The notes: generated from the letters alone by a model not told the origin. Numbered from the stretch's first letter, positions 1 to 9,451 are shown. The stretch is DNA of 64,000 nt from Janthinobacterium sp. (GCF_009923995.1 NZ_RFSK01000009.1:62001-126000), one strand, 5' to 3'. Numbers and translations: made by a program.

Positions 1-60
1 GTGGCGGGCCACCAGGGCAAAGGCGGCCAGGTCGGCCATGGAAGGACTGTCTGCATGCAT
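1..60 (-). CDS. LysR-family transcriptional regulator, N-terminal fragment
   Basis: Only the first 20 codons are inside the window; the gene runs off the left edge. The reverse strand reads MHADSPSMADLAAFALVARH, which matches the start of the LysR winged helix-turn-helix (the 'DLxAFxLVAR' opening helix). A second possible ATG lies at position 39, but the upstream start at 60 has a GAGAG ribosome-binding sequence just ahead of it. The gene is divergent from an aldo/keto reductase and shares a 160-bp control region filled with tandem repeats, the usual arrangement for a LysR protein controlling its neighbour. Identity as LysR is inferred from 20 residues plus context, so the effector is unknown. 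Confidence 0.6.
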   Translation of the reverse strand, partial: MHADSPSMADLAAFALVARH

Positions 61-70
61 GGGAACTCTC

Positions 71-126
71 ACTGTGCGTAATTCACTGTACGTAATGCAC
101 TGTACGTAATTTACTGTACGTAATTG
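71..126. repeat. Four tandem 14-bp repeats in a divergent promoter region
   Basis: Four head-to-tail units at 71-84, 85-98, 99-112 and 113-126 share the core ACTGTACGTAAT; the first has one G for A change (ACTGTGCGTAAT). The block lies between the divergent lysR fragment and the aldo/keto reductase gene. Each unit carries the half-site CTGTAC, which reappears in the palindrome just downstream. A phased set of regulator-binding half-sites is the simplest reading; replication slippage of a promoter element is the alternative. Confidence 0.75.
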
Positions 127-127
127 A

Positions 128-140
128 GTACAGCCTGTAC
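128..140. promoter_or_regulatory. Perfect palindrome GTACAG-C-CTGTAC, candidate operator
   Basis: A 6-bp perfect inverted repeat with a one-base centre lies directly after the 14-bp tandem repeats and shares the CTGTAC half-site with them. It is 80 bp upstream of the chosen start of the aldo/keto reductase. Binding by the divergent LysR protein is an inference. Confidence 0.5.
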
Positions 141-219
141 CGGATTGACCCGATTATCATACAGCGCAATCGCCGTTACGATGGCTGCTCCTGTCCTCGA
201 CCACCATACCGGAGCTTCC

Positions 220-1086
220 ATGCACACCACTTCCCCCGCACTCGCCCCATTCACGCCCGCCCATTGCGACATCGCGTTCAACCGCACCGGCTACGGCGCC
301 ATGCAGCTGGCCGGCCCGCACGTCTGGGGTCCGCCGAAAGACCGCGCCGCCGCCGTCGCCGTGCTGCGCGAAGCGGTCGAACTGGGCGTCAACCATATCG
401 ACACGTCGGACTTTTACGGCCCGCATATCACCAACCAGATCATCCGCGAGGCGCTGCACCCGTACCGCAGCGGCTTGACCATCGTCACCAAGATCGGCTT
501 CATGCGCGGCGCCGACCAGTCCTGGCTGCCGGCCGCATCGCCACAACAGCTGCGCGACGCCGTGCACGACAACCTGCGCAACCTGGGCCTGGACGTGCTC
601 GACGTCGTCAACCTGCGCGCACCGGGCATCGCCGGCCCGGACGGCTCGTCGCTTGCCGAACCGCTGTCCGTGCTGGTGCAGCTGCAGCGGGAAGGCCTGG
701 TGCGCCATATCGGCCTGTCCAATGTCGACGCCGGCCAGGTGGCCGAGGCACAGCGGATCAGCCCCATCGTCTGCGTGCAGAACCACTACAATCTGGCGCA
801 CCGCGCGGACGATGCGCTGATCGACACGCTGGCCGCGCAAGGCATCGCGTATGTGCCGTTCTTCCCCTTGGGCGGCTTTTCGCCGCTGCAATCCGATACC
901 TTGAACCAGGTGGCGGCCGCCATGCAGGCCACGCCGATGCAGGTGGCGCTGGCCTGGCTGCTGCAGCGGGCGCCGAATGTGCTGGTCATTCCCGGCACCT
1001 CGTCGGTGGCGCACCTGCGGGAAAACATCGCGGCCGGCGCGCTCAGGCTCGATGCGCAGGCGCTGGCGGCATTGAATACCCTGTGA
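220..1086 (+). CDS. ydbC: Aldo/keto reductase, YdbC-like oxidoreductase
   Basis: A 288-residue NAD(P)H-dependent aldo/keto reductase with a TIM-barrel fold, very close along its whole length to what is known of E. coli YdbC, a cytosolic oxidoreductase. Visible family motifs are RTGYGAMQL near residue 22, [10 protein letters not shown] around residues 59-68 (catalytic Asp61 and Tyr66) and VTKIG with Lys91. The position of the usual catalytic His is Asn131 in DVVNLR, as in the YdbC subgroup. The end carries the cofactor-binding [13 protein letters not shown]. The start at 220 has GGAG at 211-214; the open frame extends upstream to a TTG at 124, but that would overlap the repeat operators. The gene is divergent from a LysR gene that probably controls it. 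Confidence 0.92.
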   Translation: MHTTSPALAPFTPAHCDIAFNRTGYGAMQLAGPHVWGPPKDRAAAVAVLREAVELGVNHIDTSDFYGPHITNQIIREALHPYRSGLTIVTKIGFMRGADQSWLPAASPQQLRDAVHDNLRNLGLDVLDVVNLRAPGIAGPDGSSLAEPLSVLVQLQREGLVRHIGLSNVDAGQVAEAQRISPIVCVQNHYNLAHRADDALIDTLAAQGIAYVPFFPLGGFSPLQSDTLNQVAAAMQATPMQVALAWLLQRAPNVLVIPGTSSVAHLRENIAAGALRLDAQALAALNTL

Positions 1087-1128
1087 CGCCGCCAGGCAGC
1101 GGGGAAGCGGGGGTAGCTTGCAACTAAG

Positions 1129-1138
1129 TAGCGCGCTA
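1129..1138. promoter_or_regulatory. Palindrome TAGCGCGCTA ahead of ohrR
   Basis: A perfect 10-bp palindrome lies 15 bp before the ohrR start, next to the TATATA-rich stretch. OhrR repressors usually control their own promoter through A/T-rich inverted repeats, so this is a candidate autoregulatory site. The sequence does not match the classical TACAATT-type operator, so the assignment is weak. Confidence 0.3.
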
Positions 1139-1152
1139 TATATACTGTGCCC

Positions 1153-1614
1153 ATGGATACCACCACCGCCCCCAACCCGCTGCACCAGGTGCCGCGCCTG
1201 GACAGCCAGCTGTGCTTTGCGCTGTACTCGACCTCGCTCGCCATGAACAAGCTGTACCGCAAGCTCCTGCGCAAGCTGGGCCTCACGTATTCGCAATACC
1301 TGGTGATGATGGTGCTGTGGGAACGCGACGGCCTGACCGTGTCGGAAGTGGGCGAGCGCCTGTTCCTCGATTCGGCCACCCTGACGCCCCTGCTCAAGCG
1401 CATGGAGCAGTCGGGCCTGCTGACGCGCGCGCGCGCCGCCAGCGACGAGCGCCAGGTCATCATTTCCCTCACGGAACAGGGCGACCAGCTGCGCCACGAG
1501 GCGGCCCTGCTGCCGGAAGCCATACTGACGGCCAGCCACTGCAGCGTGGAACAAGTTGTGGACATGAAACAACAGCTGAACCAGTTGCGCGACAGCCTGA
1601 TGAAAAGTGAGTAA
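1153..1614 (+). CDS. ohrR: MarR-family organic-hydroperoxide sensor OhrR
   Basis: A 153-residue winged-helix repressor of the MarR family. The N-terminal stretch [20 protein letters not shown] places a cysteine at residue 21, the position of the peroxide-sensing Cys of OhrR, and is followed by [16 protein letters not shown], a hallmark of OhrR. The winged-helix portion ([23 protein letters not shown], then a wing with SDERQ) is intact. Oxidation of the sensing Cys by organic hydroperoxides releases DNA in this family. No ohr peroxiredoxin gene lies next to it here, which is unusual. ATG at 1153 was preferred over GTG at 1147; neither has a clear Shine-Dalgarno sequence. Confidence 0.85.
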   Translation: MDTTTAPNPLHQVPRLDSQLCFALYSTSLAMNKLYRKLLRKLGLTYSQYLVMMVLWERDGLTVSEVGERLFLDSATLTPLLKRMEQSGLLTRARAASDERQVIISLTEQGDQLRHEAALLPEAILTASHCSVEQVVDMKQQLNQLRDSLMKSE

Positions 1615-1779
1615 ATACACGGCTTTTCCGAGCAAAATCAGGTGAACTATCCATCTGACGGCGCCGGGCAAAAGCTGGCGCAAAATCCGCCTTTCTTTAT
1701 TACAAATCGATACAAGCCTGCCCCCACCCTGCGTATAGAATAGTTGCCACTATTTCCTTACAACAATATCTGGGTGACC

Positions 1780-4155
1780 ATGCGCATTTCCTTCGGTTCC
1801 GTAGCCTCGCTGGCTCTCTGCTTTACCGTCTCGGCCTTCGCCGCCGAACCCTTCGACGACAAGTTCCGCCAGCTCGAAGAGATACTGCCCACCCCGAATA
1901 CCTACCGCACCGCCTCCGGCGCGCCCGGCCACGCCTACTGGCAGCAGCGCGCCGACTACGCGATCCGCGCCACCCTGGACGAAGCCAAACGCGCAATCAC
2001 CGGCAGCGGCACCGTCACCTACCATAACCAGTCGCCCGACACCCTCGGCTACCTGTGGGTGCAGCTGGACCAGAACATCTACAAGCCCGATTCCGACGCG
2101 CGCCGCATGGCCACTGCGCCATCGCGCCAGGCCTGGGCCAGGACGGCGGGCGACGAGACGATGAAGTTCGAAGGCTTGCGCGGCATGCTGGCGCGCGGCG
2201 ACTTCCAGGGCGGCTTCAATATCCGCGCCTTGAAGGGCGCCGATGGCCAGCCTTTGAAATACGTTATCAACCGCACCATGATGCGCATCGACCTGCCGCA
2301 GCCATTGAAACCGGGCCAGGACTTCGTCTTCCAGATCGACTGGGATTACCGCATCAACGAGCAGAAGGTGCTGGGCGGGCGCGCCGGTTATGAAGTCTTC
2401 GACGACATGAACGCGCTGTTTGAGGTGGCGCAATGGTTCCCCCGCATGGCGGCCTACTACGATGCGGCCGGCTGGCAGCACAAGCAGTTCCTCGGCTCGG
2501 GCGAATTCACGCTGGAATTCGGCGACTACGACGTGCAGCTGACCGTCCCCGCCGACCATGTCGTCGCCGCCACGGGCGAGCTGCAGAATCCGCAGGACGT
2601 GCTGTCCGCCGCCCAGCGCGAGCGCCTGGAGCAGGCCCGTACCAGCGACAAGCCCGTCATCATCGTCACGCAGAAGGAAGCGGAAGCGGCCGAAAAATCC
2701 GTCAGCCGGGCGCAAAAGACCTGGCATTTCAAGGCGTCCAACGTGCGCGACTTCGCCTGGGCCTCGAGCCGCAAGTTCATCTGGGATGCGCAGGGCTACA
2801 GCAAGGGCGGCAGCAAGCTGATGGCCATGTCCTACTATCCGAAGGAAGGCAATCCGCTGTGGGAAAAATACAGCACGCAAGCCATCGTGCACACCATCGA
2901 ACAGTACAACAAATACAGCATCGACTACCCGTACCCGACCGCCATTTCCGTCAACGGTCCCGTGGGCGGCATGGAGTATCCGATGATCTCCTTCAATGGC
3001 CCGCGCCCCGTGAAGGACAAGAAGACGGGCGAGCTGACCTACTCCAAGCGCACCAAGTATGGCCTGATCGGCGTCATCATCCATGAGGTGGGCCATAACT
3101 ACTACCCGATGATCATCAACTCGGACGAGCGCCAGTGGACGTGGATGGACGAAGGCTTGAACACCTTCGTGCAATACCTGGCGCAGCAGGCATGGGAAGA
3201 AAACTACCCGGCCTCGCGCGGCGAGCCGCGCGAAATCGTCGACTACATGCGTAGCCGCGACCAGGTACCCATCATGACCAATTCCGAGTCCCTGCTGCAG
3301 TTCGGCAACAACGCCTATGCCAAGCCGGCGGCGGGCCTGAACATCCTGCGCGAGACCATCCTCGGGCGCGAGCTGTTCGACTACGCCTTCAAGGAATACG
3401 CGCAGCGCTGGAAATTCAAGCGCCCGACGCCCGCCGACTTTTTCCGCACCATGGAAGACGCTTCCGGCACGGACCTGGACTGGTTCTGGCGCGGCTGGTT
3501 CTACACCACCGACCCGGTCGACATCAGCATCGACGGCATCACGGAATATGGCGTGAGCTCGAAGAATCCGGAAACGGAAAAGGCGTGGAAGAAGGCGCAG
3601 AAGGACGCCCAGCCGGAATCCGTCACGAGCCGCGCCAACAAGGGCATGCCGCGCCGCGTCGATGCGCATCCGGAACTGAAGGATTTCTACAACCAGCACG
3701 ACGATTTCACGGTGACCAACAAGGACCGCAACGCCTATGCGGAAGCGCTGGCCGGCCTGGAACCGTGGGAAAAGGACTTGCTGCAACAGGGCAAGCACCT
3801 GTACCTGGTCGACCTGTCGAACGTGGGCGGCATGGTCATGCCCCTGATACTGGAAATCGAACTGAAAAGCGGCAAGAAGTACGTGGAACGCGTGCCGGCC
3901 GAAGTGTGGCGCTATTCGCCGAAGAAAATCACCAAGATCGTCATCACGGACGAGCCGATGGTGGGCCTGGTGCAGGACCCGTACTGGGAAACGGCCGACA
4001 TCGACACCAGCAACAATAGCTGGCCGCGCAAGATCACGCCATCGCGCCTGGAACTGTTCAAGAGCGAGAAGTCGCCGAAGGATAACCTGATGCGCGATTT
4101 TAATACGCCGCTGAAAGGCAAGAGCGGCGGCGCGGCCAGGGACGAGGAGGCGTGA
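1780..4155 (+). CDS. Exported M1-family zinc metallopeptidase
   Basis: A 791-residue gluzincin peptidase. The protein begins with a signal peptide (MRIS...AFAAEPF, cleavage expected after AFA near residue 21), so it should act in the periplasm or outside. The zinc site is complete: HEVGH at residues 435-439 and the third ligand Glu458 in WMDEGLNTF, 18 residues later, as in M1 aminopeptidases. The upstream NGPVGGMEYP is the M1 exopeptidase GxMEN-like motif, with Tyr in place of Asn, so aminopeptidase activity is not certain. The start at 1780 is preferred because it begins the signal peptide; an in-frame TTG at 1744 adds 12 residues that disrupt it. The stop overlaps the next gene, suggesting coupled translation with the DUF6702-like and TonB receptor genes. 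Confidence 0.88.
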   Translation: MRISFGSVASLALCFTVSAFAAEPFDDKFRQLEEILPTPNTYRTASGAPGHAYWQQRADYAIRATLDEAKRAITGSGTVTYHNQSPDTLGYLWVQLDQNIYKPDSDARRMATAPSRQAWARTAGDETMKFEGLRGMLARGDFQGGFNIRALKGADGQPLKYVINRTMMRIDLPQPLKPGQDFVFQIDWDYRINEQKVLGGRAGYEVFDDMNALFEVAQWFPRMAAYYDAAGWQHKQFLGSGEFTLEFGDYDVQLTVPADHVVAATGELQNPQDVLSAAQRERLEQARTSDKPVIIVTQKEAEAAEKSVSRAQKTWHFKASNVRDFAWASSRKFIWDAQGYSKGGSKLMAMSYYPKEGNPLWEKYSTQAIVHTIEQYNKYSIDYPYPTAISVNGPVGGMEYPMISFNGPRPVKDKKTGELTYSKRTKYGLIGVIIHEVGHNYYPMIINSDERQWTWMDEGLNTFVQYLAQQAWEENYPASRGEPREIVDYMRSRDQVPIMTNSESLLQFGNNAYAKPAAGLNILRETILGRELFDYAFKEYAQRWKFKRPTPADFFRTMEDASGTDLDWFWRGWFYTTDPVDISIDGITEYGVSSKNPETEKAWKKAQKDAQPESVTSRANKGMPRRVDAHPELKDFYNQHDDFTVTNKDRNAYAEALAGLEPWEKDLLQQGKHLYLVDLSNVGGMVMPLILEIELKSGKKYVERVPAEVWRYSPKKITKIVITDEPMVGLVQDPYWETADIDTSNNSWPRKITPSRLELFKSEKSPKDNLMRDFNTPLKGKSGGAARDEEA

Positions 4156-4640
4156 CGCCCTGGCGCACGCTCGCGGCCGGCCTGCTGGCCAGCGCCAGCA
4201 TGGCGGCCGGCGCGCATAATTTCCACATGGGTATCGCCGACGTCAGCTACAACGCGGCCAGCGGCAGCACGGAAGTGGTGCACACCTACACGGGCCACGA
4301 CGTCGAAGCGCTGCTGACGCAGCTGTACCAGCGCCAGTTCGACCTGGGCCAGGAAGACAGCGAGGCGGCGCTGCGCCGCTACGTGGACAAGCAGTTTTAT
4401 ATCGTCGGCGCCGACGGCAAGCGCCTGCGCCTGAACTGGGTCGGCATGAAGGTCAACGCGGACAACGTGGTGATCTTCCAGGAAATCGAGCGCACGCGCC
4501 TGGCGCCCGCCACGCGCATCCACAACCAGCTGCTGATCGACTTCCTGCCCAGCCAGAGAAATACCCTCAACGTGCAGGACGGCGGCGCCATCCAGACCCT
4601 GTTCTTCGACAGCCGGCACGCCGAACTGCCGATCCGCTAA
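4152..4640 (+). CDS. Exported DUF6702-like protein
   Basis: A 162-residue protein with an N-terminal signal sequence (MTPWRTLAAGLLASASMAAGAHNFH), so probably periplasmic. The conserved part begins with HNFHMGIADVSYN and includes HTYTGHDVEALL and VGMKVNADNVVIFQE, a pattern I associate with the DUF6702 family, whose function is unknown. The GTG start overlaps the preceding peptidase stop (GTGA), an arrangement typical of translational coupling; the AGGAGG at 4145-4150 lies unusually close to it. The next possible ATG at 4200 would remove most of the signal sequence. It sits between a secreted peptidase and a TonB receptor, which suggests an envelope role, but the exact job cannot be read from the sequence. 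Confidence 0.75.
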   Translation: MTPWRTLAAGLLASASMAAGAHNFHMGIADVSYNAASGSTEVVHTYTGHDVEALLTQLYQRQFDLGQEDSEAALRRYVDKQFYIVGADGKRLRLNWVGMKVNADNVVIFQEIERTRLAPATRIHNQLLIDFLPSQRNTLNVQDGGAIQTLFFDSRHAELPIR

Positions 4641-4696
4641 ACACCGGCAGGAAGCCCGCCGCGGGCCGCGCCACGCCACGCCATCTCCACAGAACC

Positions 4697-6733
4697 ATGA
4701 CGCCACGCTATCTCCCCCTCCTCCTCGCCGCCCTGTTTTCGGCAGGCGCCGCCCGCGCCGACGACATCTTCCAGCGCGTGCTGGTCGACGGTTCGCGCCT
4801 GAACCAGCTGGGCGTGGCCGATTCGGCCAACGCGGGCAGCGTCACGCAAAAGCAGCTCGACGCGCGCACCAGCTACCGGCCCGGCGAACTGCTCGAAGCC
4901 GTGCCGGGGCTGATCGCCAGCCAGCATAGCGGCGAGGGCAAGGCCAACCAGTTCTACCTGCGCGGCTTCAACCTCGACCACGGCACGGACTTGCGCACCA
5001 CCGTCGATGAAATGCCCGTCAACCAGCGCAGCCATGGCCACGGACAGGGCTGGACCGACCTGAACTTCCTGATCCCCGAACTGGCCATGCGCCTCGATTA
5101 CAAGAAGGGGCCGTATTCGGCGGCGCAAGGCGATTTTTCCTCGGCGGGCGCGGCCTCCGTCGTCTACGCGAACCGCCTGACGCAGGGCATCGCCAGCGTG
5201 GGCATCGGACAAAACGGCTTTCGCCGCGCCCTGCTGGCCGATTCGCCCGATGCGGGCGACGGCAGCCTGCTGTACGCCCTCGAAGCGCAGCACAACGACG
5301 GCCCGTTCACGCAGCCGGACCGCTACCACAAGCTCAATGGCGTGCTGCGCTACAGCGAAGGCTATGCCAACAACGGCTACAACGTCACGGCCATGGCCTA
5401 CGACGCCAGCTGGAACGCCACCGACCAGATCCCGCTGCGCGCCGTGCAGGACGGCACGCTGGGCCGCTTCGACGCCATCGACCCCAGTGACGGCGGCAAG
5501 GCGCAGCGCTACAGCCTCTCCGGCACCTGGCGCCAGACGACGGACGACGTCTCGTCCAAGGTCAGCGCGTACGTGATCGCCAACCGCCTGGCCCTGTTCT
5601 CGAATTTTACGTATGCGATGGAGGACCCCGGCAACGGCGACCAGTTCGCCCAGCCCGACCGGCGCGTGACGGCCGGCCTGGATGCCAGCCATACCTGGCA
5701 CCGCCACACGGAGCGGGGCAGCAGCGATACCACCATCGGCCTGCAGTTGCAGAACGACAACATCCACAATGGCCTGTACAACACGCGGCAGCGGCAAGTC
5801 CTGTCCGCCACGCGGCAAGACCATATCGTCGAAAGCAGCATCGGCGTGTATGGCGAAAACAGCACGCGCTGGTCGCGCTGGCTGCGCACCGTGGCCGGCC
5901 TGCGCGCGGATGCCTACCGCTTCGACGTGCGCAGCGACCGCCCCGCCAATTCCGGCACGGCCAGCGACCATTTGCTCAGTCCCAGCCTGAGCGTAATCGC
6001 CGGCCCGTGGCGCGACACGGAAGCGTATGTCAACCTTGGCAATGGTTTTCACAGCAACGACGCGCGCGGCACGACGATCACGGTCGACCCGAAGACGGGC
6101 GAACCAGCCGACAAGGTCACGCCCCTGGTGCGCTCGCGCGGGCTGGAGCTGGGCTTGCGCAGCGCCGCCATCGCCGGCCTGCAAACGTCGCTGTCGCTGT
6201 ACCGCCTGGACTTCGATTCCGAGCTGCTGTTCATCGGCGACGCCGGCGCCACCGAGGCGGGCCGCCCCAGCCGCCGCTACGGCATCGAGTTTTCCAGCTA
6301 CTACAAGGCGGCCAGCTGGCTGGCGCTGGACCTGGACCTGGCGTATGCGCGGGCACGCTCGCGCGGCAACGACCCGGCGGGCGACTACATCCCCGGCGCC
6401 ATCGAAGGCGTGGCCCAGCTGGCCCTGACGGTGACGCCGGCAGGGCCGTGGTCGGGTTCCCTGCGCCTGCGCTACTTCGGCCCGCGCCCCCTGGTCGAGG
6501 ACAACAGCGTGCGTTCCGCGGCCAGCGTGGGCCTGAACGGACGCCTCGCCTACCAGATCGACAAGACCTTGCGGGTGGCGCTGGAGGGTTATAACCTGGC
6601 CAACCGGCGCGACTCGGCCATCGATTACTACTATGCCTCGCGCCTGCCCGGCGAGGCGCAGCCTGTCGACGATATCCACTTCCATCCGGTGGAATCGCGC
6701 TCGCTGCGCCTGACCCTGGTAAAGAATTTTTAA
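4697..6733 (+). CDS. TonB-dependent outer-membrane receptor
   Basis: A 678-residue outer-membrane receptor. A signal peptide (MTPRYLPLLLAALFSAGAARA) is followed by the plug domain (about residues 45-160), including ELLEAVPGLIASQHSGEGKANQFYLRGFNLDHG and a His/Gly-rich NQRSHGHGQGW. The C-terminal half is a beta-barrel ending in LRLTLVKNF, with the terminal Phe expected for BAM-assembled proteins. Such receptors import scarce ligands with energy from TonB-ExbBD. The substrate is not evident; the adjacent secreted peptidase makes a peptide or a metal-peptide complex possible, and the histidine-rich plug would suit metal. It follows the DUF6702-like gene by 56 bp on the same strand and probably shares its transcript. 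Confidence 0.9.
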   Translation: MTPRYLPLLLAALFSAGAARADDIFQRVLVDGSRLNQLGVADSANAGSVTQKQLDARTSYRPGELLEAVPGLIASQHSGEGKANQFYLRGFNLDHGTDLRTTVDEMPVNQRSHGHGQGWTDLNFLIPELAMRLDYKKGPYSAAQGDFSSAGAASVVYANRLTQGIASVGIGQNGFRRALLADSPDAGDGSLLYALEAQHNDGPFTQPDRYHKLNGVLRYSEGYANNGYNVTAMAYDASWNATDQIPLRAVQDGTLGRFDAIDPSDGGKAQRYSLSGTWRQTTDDVSSKVSAYVIANRLALFSNFTYAMEDPGNGDQFAQPDRRVTAGLDASHTWHRHTERGSSDTTIGLQLQNDNIHNGLYNTRQRQVLSATRQDHIVESSIGVYGENSTRWSRWLRTVAGLRADAYRFDVRSDRPANSGTASDHLLSPSLSVIAGPWRDTEAYVNLGNGFHSNDARGTTITVDPKTGEPADKVTPLVRSRGLELGLRSAAIAGLQTSLSLYRLDFDSELLFIGDAGATEAGRPSRRYGIEFSSYYKAASWLALDLDLAYARARSRGNDPAGDYIPGAIEGVAQLALTVTPAGPWSGSLRLRYFGPRPLVEDNSVRSAASVGLNGRLAYQIDKTLRVALEGYNLANRRDSAIDYYYASRLPGEAQPVDDIHFHPVESRSLRLTLVKNF

Positions 6734-6838
6734 CTCGGCAGGCATAATTCCTATCGGACGTAGCACAAGAGGTGCCGCGAAGTCGTAGAATGCCAGGCTG
6801 GATAAACTGATACCGGCCGCGTTGCGGCCCGCACCGCC

Positions 6839-7573
6839 ATGAGCACTTCCGCACCGATCTTTACCGACCCGTCCCACGTCAAGGAAGCCTTGCGCGATGA
6901 CGGCTATGCCGTCCTGCGCCCGCAGGACGTGGCTGCGCTGGCCGGCTGCCCGCTCGCCGCGCTGCGCGCGCTGGAAGGCAGCTGGGACACGCTGGCGCTG
7001 GACAACTACCTGAAGGATGGCGGCCGCTATCGCCGCCGGCGCCACTCGTGCTTCGTGCAGGACGGCGAGCGTCTGACGCAGACGGCGCACCGTCCGCACT
7101 GGCAGCCGGTCGAATACAACGCCCTGCACGGCGGCATGCACCGCCTGTTCGAGCCGATCGAGCCAGCCATCGTGGCGCAGGCGGCCTGGCAGCAGCTGAT
7201 CCGCGCGCTGGGCGACGCCTGCTCCCAGGTCAAGGGGCAGCAGCCGTGGTTCATCGAGGCGCACCAGTTCCGCATCGACACCACGGACGGCATCGGCCGC
7301 CCCACGCCGGAGGGCGCGCACCGCGACGGCGTCGATTTCGTCGCCGTGCTGCTGATCGGGCGCGAGCAGATCAAGGGCGGCGAGACGCGCATCTTCGAAG
7401 CCGATGGCCCCAACGGCAAGCGTTTTACGCTCACCGAGCCGTGGTCGCTGCTGCTGCTCGACGATGCGGCCGTCATCCATGAGTCGACGCCGATCCAGCC
7501 TGTCGGCGAACATGGGCACCGCGACACGCTCGTGCTGACCTACCGGGCGGGGCAATTCCAGGGCGAAAATTGA
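6839..7573 (+). CDS. 2-oxoglutarate/Fe(II)-dependent dioxygenase, PF10014 type
   Basis: A 244-residue cytosolic protein of the 2OG-Fe dioxygenase family that includes the free-amino-acid hydroxylases such as isoleucine 4-hydroxylase. The iron facial triad is visible as H161-x-D163 in GAHRDGVDFVAV and H214 in VIHESTPI, with Arg228 in HRDTLVLTYR a candidate for binding 2-oxoglutarate. The conserved EAHQFRI strand precedes the triad. There is no signal peptide. It lies 105 bp after the TonB receptor on the same strand. Hydroxylation of a small molecule or amino acid is the family expectation; the real substrate cannot be deduced. Confidence 0.82.
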   Translation: MSTSAPIFTDPSHVKEALRDDGYAVLRPQDVAALAGCPLAALRALEGSWDTLALDNYLKDGGRYRRRRHSCFVQDGERLTQTAHRPHWQPVEYNALHGGMHRLFEPIEPAIVAQAAWQQLIRALGDACSQVKGQQPWFIEAHQFRIDTTDGIGRPTPEGAHRDGVDFVAVLLIGREQIKGGETRIFEADGPNGKRFTLTEPWSLLLLDDAAVIHESTPIQPVGEHGHRDTLVLTYRAGQFQGEN

Positions 7574-7716
7574 CAAGCGGCCACATCATTCCCTTGGGGC
7601 CAAAATAGTTACTTGGAAGTTACTTTTACAGACCTAAATCCGATATAGTCACATGATGTCGATATTGCGCGCCCACTGCGCCCAGCATCATATACCCTGA
7701 ATTCTAGGAGAGGTCT

Positions 7717-9078
<1,362 letters not shown>

Positions 9079-9130
9079 GGCCGAGCGCGCACAACATGAT
9101 TTTTTGACATCCTGGACGGATCGACACCGT

Positions 9131-9177
9131 AGTTCTACTGTATTGCACTGCACCATTTTTAGCGCTATAGTAGAACT
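9131..9177. promoter_or_regulatory. Sigma70-like promoter framed by a 12-bp inverted repeat
   Basis: Two 12-nt arms (AGTTCTACTGTA at 9131-9142 and TATAGTAGAACT at 9166-9177) are inverted copies with one mismatch. Embedded in them is a plus-strand promoter: TTGCAC at 9143-9148, a 17-bp spacer, and TATAGT at 9166-9171. The right arm therefore covers the -10 box, as expected of a repressor operator. Transcription would begin near 9178, directly ahead of the two hairpins of the candidate small RNA. Confidence 0.6.
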
Positions 9178-9244
9178 GTCTCCTCCAATTCGTTCTCCGA
9201 ACATTGGATTCAGCCCGCGCCGCAAGGTACGCGGGCTTTTTTTT
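9178..9244 (+). ncRNA. Candidate small RNA of about 67 nt
   Basis: A compact unit in a gene-free interval: a good sigma70-like promoter ends at 9171, then a hairpin at 9185-9207 (CCAAT pairs with ATTGG, inner GTTC with GAAC, loop TCC), then a Rho-independent terminator hairpin at 9212-9237 followed by eight T residues to 9244. No open reading frame with a ribosome-binding site fits in the transcript. I do not recognise the family. The alternative is a terminator for the upstream kinase gene combined with an unrelated promoter; the promoter-to-terminator spacing favours an independent sRNA. Confidence 0.55.
9212..9244 (+). terminator. Rho-independent terminator
   Basis: The arms AGCCCGCG (9212-9219) and CGCGGGCT (9230-9237) form a perfect 8-bp stem followed by a T8 run. 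It would end the candidate small RNA and any read-through from the kinase gene at 7717-9078. Confidence 0.85.
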
Positions 9245-9429
9245 GTCTGGTGGCCATCGAACCCAACCCGCTGCGCGGTGCGCCTTGCGGCCGGTGATGC
9301 TCACCGTGCTGGAGCACGGTTGCGCTTCTCGGCCACCATGCCCATCCGCTCGCGACGGTGGTGTTCGATGTTGCTGCGCCGGATGGTGAATGCATCCGCC
9401 AGACGTGAACAGTAGCCAAATTGAACACT
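9245..9429. other. Gene-free spacer between candidate sRNA and TetR operator
   Basis: About 185 bp without a convincing gene. Short open frames exist on both strands, but none has a ribosome-binding site and recognisable product. A reverse-strand frame ending in an Arg-rich stretch runs through here and into the tetR gene; it is most simply a shadow or remnant. Confidence 0.5.
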
Positions 9430-9451
9430 AACTAAATCAAGCGATTTAGTT
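9430..9451. promoter_or_regulatory. Operator-like inverted repeat ahead of tetR
   Basis: AACTAAATC, the 4-base spacer AAGC, and GATTTAGTT form a perfect 9-bp inverted repeat ending 37 bp before the TetR-family gene. Both the size and position fit an autoregulatory TetR operator controlling the whole efflux operon downstream. A second, weaker ATATC/GATAT repeat follows at 9452-9471. Confidence 0.65.

Noticed and set aside
157-1683. A 508-codon reverse-strand open frame over the aldo/keto reductase and ohrR genes
   Set aside because: Its composition is rich in His, Gln, Arg and Val with no domain, as expected for the antisense reading of high-GC genes. Both genes on the other strand have strong family matches.
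4637-7576. A 979-codon reverse-strand open frame
   Set aside because: It lies antisense to the TonB receptor and dioxygenase genes and has no recognisable domain. Long antisense frames are common at this GC content.
7620-7649. TTACTT / TATAGT promoter ahead of the receiver-kinase gene
   Set aside because: The -35 match is poor, with an 18-bp spacer; plausible, but too weak to list.
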